DNA from: an uncultured Prevotellaceae bacterium
GTDB lineage: Bacteria; Bacteroidota; Bacteroidia; Bacteroidales; Bacteroidaceae
Length of the DNA stretch: 55,769 nt
Direction of reading: 5' to 3'
NCBI GenBank assembly: GCA_945831805.1
Contig: CAMADY010000005.1
Span: forward strand, 1-55,769
Each line of letters opens with the position of its first letter. Within the stretch, counting starts at the first letter, position 1. A program made the translations under genes and the position numbers. Below the pieces are notes generated by a model. It did not search any database. It was not told where the DNA came from and saw only the letters and a program-made list of their open reading frames with translations. Shown piece by piece: positions 36,813 through 44,166 of the stretch.

Positions 36813-39800
36813 TTACTTTACAGCCGCACCAGCTGCGTTGTAGAACTTACCATCCTTGAGGATGACGAGCTTACCCTTCTTGAAGAACTTGGCAACCTTG
36901 ACAGCCTTAGCGTCAGCAGCAGCCTTAACGTCCTCTACAGAGTTAGCCTCGTACCAAGCATCTACGTTGTTAACCTGGTAACCTACACAAGCGAGTGTGA
37001 AGTTATCAACACATACCCATGTGTCGCCAGTGAGAGTACCCTTGACACCGATAGTGATTGTCTCACCCTCGTTGATGAATACGCAAACCTTCTCAGTGTT
37101 AGGCTTCTTAGCATCAGTAAGGTTTGTGAAGTCCTTGGTTGTCTCGTTAGCGAAGAGGTCAGCACCGTTAGAAGCGTGACCGTCAACAGTGATAACGTAT
37201 GTACCAGAAGGGAGTTCAGAGAGAACCTGGCTCATCTGGTATGTACCAGCAGCGTGATACTTCTCAGCATAGTAAGTACCGGTCTTTCCGAATTCAGAGT
37301 TGTTCTGAGGGCCGAGCTGTACAGTGCCGTCAGACTTGTCGTGAGTCCAGCCTGTTGTGTGACCATCCTCGAAGCTTGGGTTAACGATGAAGCCTGTCAT
37401 GTCGAGTGGGTTCTCGATAGATGCCTCAGCGATAGCAGCAGGGATAGCGAGCTTCTTGATCATTGCAGGAACAGCGTCGATGAGCTCCTGAGCCTGAGCT
37501 GTTGTGAGAGTGTTTGTTGCAGTATTGGTAGCGATCTGCATCTGCGCCAAGAGTTCGTCACAAGCAGTAATGGTCTCGTCGCTAGCCTGAGATGAGTTAA
37601 ACGCATTGTCAAGTTCCTTATACTTAGCAGCGAGTTCCTTGAATACAGCAACAGAAGCGTCGATCTTTGTAGAAGCAGAAGCAACCTCGCAGAGAGCGTT
37701 GAACTTCTGTACATCGTCTTCAGCTGTCTGAGCTGTCTCAAGAGCTGTCTGAGCAGCAGCCTTAACCTCTACGCCCATGAGCTGGGTGAGGTCGAGTCCA
37801 GCAGAGATAGTAGGAAGGAGCATGTTAACGATTTCTGGATCCTTTGCCTGGTATGTGAGCTTGAAGTTGTCGAAGATAGCCCAGTGAGGACCACTGAGTT
37901 CACCCTTGACACCGATGCGGAGAGCGTCCTCCTTGCTTGCTACGAGTCCGTAAGCCTTAACGGTGTAAGCACCATCAGCGAATGCCTTTGCAGCAGATGA
38001 CATGCCGTTAGGATAAGCGTACTTGTTCTTAGGGTCAGCACCCCAGTTTGTTGTACCGTAGAAGCTACATGTTGACTTACCCTCTCCGTCAACGCCGTCG
38101 ATTGGTTGTGCGTACTTATAAACAGTTTCGAGAGGAGTCTTCATGTCGTTCATGTAAACGAATGCCAATGGATCTGGAGCTGGATCTCTGAATGTTCTAG
38201 CGTCTTCAGTGTCCTCGAAGATGTTGTTCCAAGCCTTGAATGCATCAGCACCGGAACCGTCGTCACGATACTGACGGTAGAAGCCCTGTACGGAGATCTC
38301 ATAGAGACCTACAGGAAGATCCTTAACCTCCTGGTAAACGTCGAAGACGCCACTGTTGTACTTCTCACCGCAAGACTCGTTGATGGTAGGATCACCGTTC
38401 CAGCCTTCCTTACCCTTAGAGAAGTCAGGGTTCACGAGGTAAGATGTTACGTCAGCACCCTTTGTGAGTGCATTCTTAACAGCCTCCTGCATGTCCTTTA
38501 CCTTCTGTATCTCAGCCTTAACGTCCTCAGAAGTCAGCACTGTGTTCTGGCTGAGGTCAGGATATTTGCTGTTTACATAGTCAATGAGTGCAAGAACGTC
38601 ATCATTGCTCTTGTCAACACCTTCGCCGTTAACAACGCTCTTAGCCTTCTCTACCTCCTCAGCGAGCTGCTGCCAGAGAGCGATGTTCTCGTTCATCTTT
38701 TCAACAGCCTCGTCAAGAGCATTTACAGCAGCAGCATACTGCTCAAAGTTCTCTACAACGATTTTAGGGCTGCGTGCCTCGTCGTATGCGTCGTAAGCTT
38801 CGTCAGAGATCATGATTTCCTCAGATGGCTCCTCAGCCTTTGCAGCGTAGTTAACCCAACCGTACTGCCATGCCTCTGGCTTGTTGCCGTAGTATGTCAG
38901 CTTGAAGTCGTCAACCTTGTACCACCAGCGGCCGCCCTCGAGGTAGCTCTTACCGTCAGCATCAGCACCAACAGCACCGATAGTGAACTCACCGTCACCT
39001 ACAGGGAAGAGGAATGAACCACGTGTACCCCAGGTCTGCTTGTTGAAGCCTTCACCTGCCTCAAGAGTGATGGCGTTCTTGAACTTTCTGTAAGAGGTCT
39101 CAGCTGTGGTGTAAACGTTTGTACAGTCGTCAGAAGATGCTACCATTGCCTCAAGAGCATAGATACCGTTTGGCATGTTAGAGAGCTTCTGTGTGATAGG
39201 ATAACCCCATGCCCATGTGTTGAAGAGGTAGGCACCGTCTGTGTTCTTACAGGTGTATGTACCGTTAGAGTTTGGCTGTACGTTGCCGTCAGCAGCATCA
39301 CCGAATGCACCGCTCTTAGAATATGTCCAGCCTGTTGTCTTACCGTCCTCGAAAGAAGGGTTGGTGATAGAGCTGGTCATATCGAGTGGGTTGTCAATAG
39401 AAGCAGCAGCCTCAGCCTCCTCAGCTCTAGCCTTAGCCTTCTTTGTTACTACAGCAGCAATAGCGTCGTCAAGCTCCTTCTGTGTAGAAGACTCGTTGTC
39501 ATAGACAGCCTGCTCAGCAGCAACGTCAACAGAAGAATAAGCAGCCTTGATGTCATCGAGAGCATCCTTGAGCTTCATTGCTGTCTCGTAGCGCTTCACC
39601 TCTGGTGCGAAGTTGTCGTAAGCCTCCTTGCTGACACTGGTCCATGTGTAGCCTGCATCAATAGTATTCTCAGTGAAGTAAGAAGTGAGGTAGAGACGTG
39701 TGTCCGCACCGTCAAGCTGTGCACCGACATACTGGTCAGGGAAAGCTTTGTTACCGATCAGGTAGTTGCCGTCGCCTATTGGAGTGAGTGTCCAAGAGTC

Positions 39801-40145
39801 GCAGTTAGCACCTGTGTTGTTGTCACACCAGATAGCAGCAGGTCCGTCAACGAACGTCTTGCGGTACTCCTTGAACTTTGCTACGTAGTCGATGAGTGAG
39901 TAGGTGCCGTTGTCTGCATCTTTCACCTGGATCTTCCATGTAGCACCGGCTGTTTCTGCAGAAGCACGTGTCTGCCAGTCGTTGCCAGCAATGGCGAAAC
40001 GACCTGTCTCCACATTGTAGAGATACTGCTCTGTAGTGCCGTCGGTAACGATATCCTGTGTCTGAAGAACAGGCTTCGTCCACTCAGCGGATGCTGTAGC
40101 AGCAAACATTGATGCTCCTAAAACAAGTAATGTTTTTAGTTTCAT
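36813..40145 (-). CDS. Secreted repeat protein with three jelly-roll-like modules
   Basis: A 1110-residue secreted protein. The ORF track starts at 40253, but the first 36 codons are an odd leader and the ATG at 40145 gives a clean signal peptide (MKLKTLLVLGASMFAATASAEW). Residues about 30-190 form an N-terminal beta-rich domain. Jelly-roll-like modules begin ITNPSFEDGKTTGWTYS, LVNPDFSKGKEGWNG and IVNPSFEDGHTTGWTHD; the first and third are near copies. Helical linkers rich in Ala, Glu and Lys (FIVAR-like) separate them. The C-terminus KVAKFFKKGKLVI...YNAAGAAVK matches the PL11 protein. No catalytic motif is seen, so it is likely a binding or cell-surface structural protein. It lies between the locus and the divergent GH43 gene. 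Confidence 0.8.
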   Translation of the reverse strand: MKLKTLLVLGASMFAATASAEWTKPVLQTQDIVTDGTTEQYLYNVETGRFAIAGNDWQTRASAETAGATWKIQVKDADNGTYSLIDYVAKFKEYRKTFVDGPAAIWCDNNTGANCDSWTLTPIGDGNYLIGNKAFPDQYVGAQLDGADTRLYLTSYFTENTIDAGYTWTSVSKEAYDNFAPEVKRYETAMKLKDALDDIKAAYSSVDVAAEQAVYDNESSTQKELDDAIAAVVTKKAKARAEEAEAAASIDNPLDMTSSITNPSFEDGKTTGWTYSKSGAFGDAADGNVQPNSNGTYTCKNTDGAYLFNTWAWGYPITQKLSNMPNGIYALEAMVASSDDCTNVYTTAETSYRKFKNAITLEAGEGFNKQTWGTRGSFLFPVGDGEFTIGAVGADADGKSYLEGGRWWYKVDDFKLTYYGNKPEAWQYGWVNYAAKAEEPSEEIMISDEAYDAYDEARSPKIVVENFEQYAAAVNALDEAVEKMNENIALWQQLAEEVEKAKSVVNGEGVDKSNDDVLALIDYVNSKYPDLSQNTVLTSEDVKAEIQKVKDMQEAVKNALTKGADVTSYLVNPDFSKGKEGWNGDPTINESCGEKYNSGVFDVYQEVKDLPVGLYEISVQGFYRQYRDDGSGADAFKAWNNIFEDTEDARTFRDPAPDPLAFVYMNDMKTPLETVYKYAQPIDGVDGEGKSTCSFYGTTNWGADPKNKYAYPNGMSSAAKAFADGAYTVKAYGLVASKEDALRIGVKGELSGPHWAIFDNFKLTYQAKDPEIVNMLLPTISAGLDLTQLMGVEVKAAAQTALETAQTAEDDVQKFNALCEVASASTKIDASVAVFKELAAKYKELDNAFNSSQASDETITACDELLAQMQIATNTATNTLTTAQAQELIDAVPAMIKKLAIPAAIAEASIENPLDMTGFIVNPSFEDGHTTGWTHDKSDGTVQLGPQNNSEFGKTGTYYAEKYHAAGTYQMSQVLSELPSGTYVITVDGHASNGADLFANETTKDFTNLTDAKKPNTEKVCVFINEGETITIGVKGTLTGDTWVCVDNFTLACVGYQVNNVDAWYEANSVEDVKAAADAKAVKVAKFFKKGKLVILKDGKFYNAAGAAVK

Positions 40146-40242
40146 AATGATTAAGTTTTTTAAGTTAGTAATTATGTGAATTAAAAAAAATATTGTCAGT
40201 AGTATTTCGTAGTGCGTGATAATTGCGAACATGCATGTCAAA

Positions 40243-40254
40243 CGTGCGCGCACG
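40243..40254. promoter_or_regulatory. 12-bp palindrome just downstream of the jelly-roll gene -7 box
   Basis: CGTGCGCGCACG is a perfect palindrome about 15 bp downstream of the -7 box, near the expected transcript start. Its core resembles GTGCGCAC in the 47918-47931 palindrome. Confidence 0.45.
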
Positions 40255-40268
40255 CTTGATTTTCCCTA

Positions 40269-40276
40269 CAAAGGTA
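40269..40276 (-). promoter_or_regulatory. -7 box for the jelly-roll gene
   Basis: TACCTTTG on the minus strand, about 125 bp before the ATG at 40145. No clear TTTG is found 19-21 nt upstream, so only the -7 element is supported. Confidence 0.5.
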
Positions 40277-40624
40277 ATATTTTTTTGTATATACATTCTT
40301 TATTTTTATGTTAAAAATTGTAAACCATCACATTTTTCCCCACTTTTTAACATTAAAACCGCAGTTTTGGAATTTTTTGTAATTTTAAGATAGCAAAACG
40401 GGGTATAGGCAATTCTTGCTTTAACATTTTGCAACACTTCATCGAAATGCGTTAACATTTCCCCTGGCGTGGAAATAATGAACGGAAATATGGTTTGCTA
40501 CAGCCCAAGGAATCGCCGTTTGTAACTGTTTGATAACGAGAGGTTTGGTATTCAGGAAAATTTTTTGCGTACATTTTCGAACGTTTCCACCCCTCTAAAG
40601 ACTATCTAATCACGATGTAATAGC

Positions 40625-40702
40625 ATAGCTTTTACCTCCTAATAGCTATGCTTTCACATCCTAACCAGATAGCTTTCACCTCCTAACCAGATAGCTTTCA
40701 CG
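40625..40702. repeat. 22-bp tandem repeat in the divergent intergenic region
   Basis: About 3.5 units share ATAGCTTTCACCTCCTA. The two best units (40664-40685 and the one that follows) begin ACCAGATAGCTTTCAC. The repeat lies about 250 bp upstream of the GH43 promoter. Confidence 0.75.
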
Positions 40703-40947
40703 CCACGCACCCTCTTTTGCGCCTCATCCTACCGTGTTACATACCATGTTGCATACTCTTCTGACATGATTTTACACCTACCCTATCACATTTCTGCTCC
40801 TATTTCACCACCCGGCCCCGAACGTTTTTTTGCGCGAAGATTAACATTCTAAAGGTTTGTTAACATTAAATCCTCGCCTTTTTCCCATGATTTTTTTCCA
40901 GGAAATTTGTACTTACTTCGCGTACCTTATAAAAATCAATAAAAAAA

Positions 40948-40979
40948 TTTGCAATTATCAGAAATAATTCGTAAATTTG
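40948..40979 (+). promoter_or_regulatory. Promoter of the GH43 gene
   Basis: TTTG at 40948-40951 and TAAATTTG at 40972-40979 are separated by exactly 20 nt. The GH43 ATG lies 36 nt downstream. Confidence 0.8.
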
Positions 40980-41015
40980 CAACAGAACTAAAAATATACT
41001 AACACTGACATATCT

Positions 41016-43961
41016 ATGATCAAGAAACTTTTACTATCCATAATGTGCGCGACGGCTGTGACCACCGGGGCACAGGAACCGATGAAAGTGCTGACGGATG
41101 CAGAGGCAACGGCTCTCATGGGGACGAACTCCAAGACGCTGCAGAGCGTTCACGACCCAAGTATCTACTACGACGAGGCAACGAAGACATACTACCTCGT
41201 GGGTACGCACCTCGGAATGGCAAAATCCCCGGATCTCGCTTCGTGGTCGAACATCTGGAATGGCAACTTCGGCATCAACCTGCTCGTAGGCGGCTCGTTC
41301 ACCAACGCTTTCAAGGAATGTCCTACGCACGAGGTGCAGGTGAAGAACGGCTCCACCGTAACGACGAAGACGCTCGGATCGTTCGATGCGGGTGCATTCT
41401 GCGCCATATACAATGCTAACGGTACGGAGAGCCATATTCCTGGAAACCAGTGGGCTCCGGACATGGTGTATAACCCCGTGATGAAGAAGTGGTGCATGTA
41501 CCTCTCACTCAACGGCGACAACTGGGCGTCGGTAATCGTGCTGCTGACAAGCGACAGCCCGGAGGGACCGTTCAAATATGAGGCACCTATCATCTTCGGC
41601 GGATTCAACGGACAGTCGTACTCGGGAAAGAGCGTCAGCCACCTGAAGACCGACCTGCCACTCGTACTGGGTTCCAACACACTGCCGGGACGCTATAGCG
41701 GCACGAAGGGTTCATGGGGCACATATTACCCTAACTGTATCGACCCTTGCGTGTTCTACGACGACGAGGGCGAGCTGTGGATGTCGTACGGCTCATGGTC
41801 GGGCGGTATATGGATCATCAAGCTGGACAAGAACACCGGACTGCGCGACTACACCACAACCTACGGCAGCAACCTCTCCTCTGCCAGCGCAACAGCTGAC
41901 GACCCTTACTTCGGAAAACGCATCGCCGGCGGATACTACGTCAGCGGTGAGGGTTCGTACATACAGAAGATCGGCAACTACTACTACCTCTTCATGTCGT
42001 ACGGCTTCATGCTCAACAACTGGGCAGCTACGAATCAGGACAAGGGCGGCGGCTACGAGATGCGCATATTCCGCTCGGCTAATCCTGACGGACCATACAC
42101 TGACATGAATGGCGTGAGCGCGAAATACACCAGCGGCATGCAGAACAGGGGTAAGAACGCTGCCACGAACCGCGGAGCACGCGTACTGGGCGCATATAAC
42201 AACTGGGGACCTATGAGCCTCGGAGAGCGCTGCCAGGGCCACAACAGCGCCATCGTGGGTGCTGACGGCGAGGCGTACCTCATATTCCACACACGCTTCA
42301 ACCACTACGCCGACAACCAGAATGACGAGGGTCATCAGATTCGCGTACACCGACTCTACACCAACGAGAACGGATGGCTCTGCGCCTCGCCGTTCAGATA
42401 TGCCGGAAGCAAGAGTACGGCGACGGACTTCACCATGACGACGCAAAGCGACATTGACACAAGACAGTTGCTGACGAAGAAACTGATGGCGGGTAAGTAC
42501 CAGTGCCTCATTCATCCTTACAAGCTTGACTATCAGACGGCTCAGGAGGCTACACCAGTGGAGCTAACACTGACTGAGGATGGCAAGATAATAGACTTGG
42601 CAGGTACCTATAACGGTACGTGGGAATATACGCAGGAGGGTAAGTCGTACATCAAGCTGAAGATAGGCCCGGGCACTTACTACGGCGTTGTGATGCAGCA
42701 GGAGATAACGGACAGCAAGAACATTGCAAACTGTATCACAGCGGTAAGGACGAAGATAGGATCCACGACAGATAACAACGCCGGTGAGGCGGTATGGCTC
42801 TATAAGCTGGAGGACCGCACGGCAATAGCGAAGAACATCTCTGCCAACACCATCTTCACCACCACTTCAAACACAAGCAACAGCATGCCACTGCTGACGG
42901 ACGGCGTCAGGGGTACTTACAGATCGTCTATGCCAGAGGTGATGGACGTATTCGGTATCTACGGCTATCAGCCATCGTCAAAGCGCAGACAGGCACTCAG
43001 CGTGACGCTGGAGAGGGGTGACTACACCTATAACAAGACAAAGAACGTGACGATGGGCACGAATACGGCTGATGCGAAAACGGGCCTCGTGGCTTACTAT
43101 GACCTGAAGTCCGTGAACAGCGTCAACGAGTGTAATACGGCGCAGGCTATTACCATCGGCAACGCTACCACTGCCGGCAAGAAGCCGGAGATATACCTCG
43201 ACGAGCAGATGGGCAACGTGATGCACCAGTTCTTCTATGCTCAGGGCTCTTGCTGCTATGCACGCATGGACAATCCGCTTATCGGTAGCAATGCTACAGG
43301 CATCACCATAGGCTTCTGGGTGAACTCCGCAAAGGTTACGAACTGGGACTGCATTCTCTCTTTCTTCGACGGAGAGAAGCCTGCAGACGCTGCGGGACGC
43401 TTCTACATCACCGACAACCTCTACATCGGCTATAACGACAACGCTGGCAGCTGGTACGACATCAACCACCCAAGCTCTTCTACGGCGCTCGCACTGACCG
43501 TGGGACAGTGGAAGTATGTCACGGTGACTATTTCGCCTACTGCCACAAGACTCTACATCAACGGCGTGCTGCAGACGAACAAGTCGTTTGACAGCTCTGC
43601 CGGAGCTACGGCTTCCGCCTTCGACTATGCTGCTGCCATCAATACCATCTCGAAATACAAGTACATGTGTTTGGGTATGGGTAGCTTCTGGGGCTCTGCC
43701 AACTGTCTCGTAAGCAGTCTCAGCGTCTTCAACAGAGACCTATCTGCCACGGAGGCGCAGCAACTCTATTACCTCAACATGCCGCACGAGAAGATGGGTG
43801 ACGTTAATGGTGATGGTTTCGTAAACAACGATGACGCCAAGGGCATAGTAAACTACTACCTCGGCACTCCTGTGCCTTTCTTCGATAAGCGTGCCGCCGA
43901 CATGAACGCGGACGGCAAGATAACGATGCAGGACGCTAATGGCGTGGTAAACAAGAGATAA
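41016..43961 (+). CDS. Secreted GH43 arabinanase-like enzyme with LamG and dockerin-like domains
   Basis: A 981-residue secreted protein; the signal peptide ends at about residue 19 (VTTGAQEP). The GH43 five-bladed propeller spans about 35-480. SVHDPSIYYD supplies D47 as the base, CIDPCVFYDD supplies D243, and GEGSYIQKIG supplies E312 as the acid; NQWAPDMVY is also typical. Subfamilies with this motif set include endo-1,5-alpha-L-arabinanases, which fits a rhamnogalacturonan side chain. After a beta-rich region (480-640), a LamG-type domain runs about 680-920. The tail is a dockerin-like pair (DVNGDGFVNNDDA, DMNADGKITMQDA) whose last helix is cut short (NGVVNKR). It is the only plus-strand gene after the ATPase and has its own promoter. 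Confidence 0.9.
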   Translation: MIKKLLLSIMCATAVTTGAQEPMKVLTDAEATALMGTNSKTLQSVHDPSIYYDEATKTYYLVGTHLGMAKSPDLASWSNIWNGNFGINLLVGGSFTNAFKECPTHEVQVKNGSTVTTKTLGSFDAGAFCAIYNANGTESHIPGNQWAPDMVYNPVMKKWCMYLSLNGDNWASVIVLLTSDSPEGPFKYEAPIIFGGFNGQSYSGKSVSHLKTDLPLVLGSNTLPGRYSGTKGSWGTYYPNCIDPCVFYDDEGELWMSYGSWSGGIWIIKLDKNTGLRDYTTTYGSNLSSASATADDPYFGKRIAGGYYVSGEGSYIQKIGNYYYLFMSYGFMLNNWAATNQDKGGGYEMRIFRSANPDGPYTDMNGVSAKYTSGMQNRGKNAATNRGARVLGAYNNWGPMSLGERCQGHNSAIVGADGEAYLIFHTRFNHYADNQNDEGHQIRVHRLYTNENGWLCASPFRYAGSKSTATDFTMTTQSDIDTRQLLTKKLMAGKYQCLIHPYKLDYQTAQEATPVELTLTEDGKIIDLAGTYNGTWEYTQEGKSYIKLKIGPGTYYGVVMQQEITDSKNIANCITAVRTKIGSTTDNNAGEAVWLYKLEDRTAIAKNISANTIFTTTSNTSNSMPLLTDGVRGTYRSSMPEVMDVFGIYGYQPSSKRRQALSVTLERGDYTYNKTKNVTMGTNTADAKTGLVAYYDLKSVNSVNECNTAQAITIGNATTAGKKPEIYLDEQMGNVMHQFFYAQGSCCYARMDNPLIGSNATGITIGFWVNSAKVTNWDCILSFFDGEKPADAAGRFYITDNLYIGYNDNAGSWYDINHPSSSTALALTVGQWKYVTVTISPTATRLYINGVLQTNKSFDSSAGATASAFDYAAAINTISKYKYMCLGMGSFWGSANCLVSSLSVFNRDLSATEAQQLYYLNMPHEKMGDVNGDGFVNNDDAKGIVNYYLGTPVPFFDKRAADMNADGKITMQDANGVVNKR

Positions 43962-43997
43962 GACCCCACCCCCTCCCCGTTATTAGGGGAGGGGGAG
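43962..43997 (+). repeat. GACCCCACCCCC hairpin element, copy 2
   Basis: The element starts at the base after the GH43 stop and has a perfect 10-bp stem CCCCCTCCCC/GGGGAGGGGG around GTTATTA. Orientation relative to the gene is the same as in copy 1. Confidence 0.85.
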
Positions 43998-44000
43998 AAT

Positions 44001-44100
44001 ATTAGGGAGACTAGGAGAAACTAGGAAAGCCTAGGAAAACATAGGAAAACATAGGAAAGCCTAGATAACCCTAGATAACCCTAGAAAACCCTAGAAAAAA
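44001..44100. repeat. 10-bp-period CTAG array (10 units)
   Basis: Ten decamers in perfect register from ATTAGGGAGA through CTAGGAAAGC to CTAGAAAAAA. The core is CTAGG or CTAGA. It lies between the GC hairpin after the GH43 stop and the terminator at 44103-44135. Confidence 0.93.
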
Positions 44101-44102
44101 CA

Positions 44103-44135
44103 GCGCCGCCTCCATTGATTGAATGGAGGCGGCGC
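44103..44135. terminator. Bidirectional terminator between GH43 and secDF
   Basis: A perfect 14-bp stem (GCGCCGCCTCCATT and its complement) with loop GATTG. ATTGTTTT follows on the plus strand and a T tract follows on the minus strand, so it can serve both convergent genes. Confidence 0.92.
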
Positions 44136-44166
44136 ATTGTTTTATAGCCTGTTTAATAGAAACTTC

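Larger units (their letters stand above)
40146..41015. other. 870-bp divergent intergenic region
   Basis: It holds the -7 box for the minus-strand jelly-roll gene (40269-40276), a CGTGCGCGCACG palindrome (40243-40254), five TTAACATT octamers (40347, 40421, 40452, 40841 and 40860), a 22-bp tandem repeat (40625-40702) and the GH43 promoter (40948-40979). No convincing ORF or RNA gene was found. Confidence 0.7.

Noticed and set aside
40146-40253. Extended start of the jelly-roll protein at 40253
   Set aside because: The ATG at 40145 gives a clean signal peptide; the added 36 codons would put a hydrophobic segment ahead of it and run through the leader palindrome.
41793-42515. 240-codon minus-strand ORF
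   Set aside because: Antisense shadow of the GH43 propeller-coding region.
5141-43961. Cellulosome-like system based on dockerin-like tails
   Set aside because: No cohesin or scaffoldin sequence is visible in the window; the EF-hand pairs may have another role.
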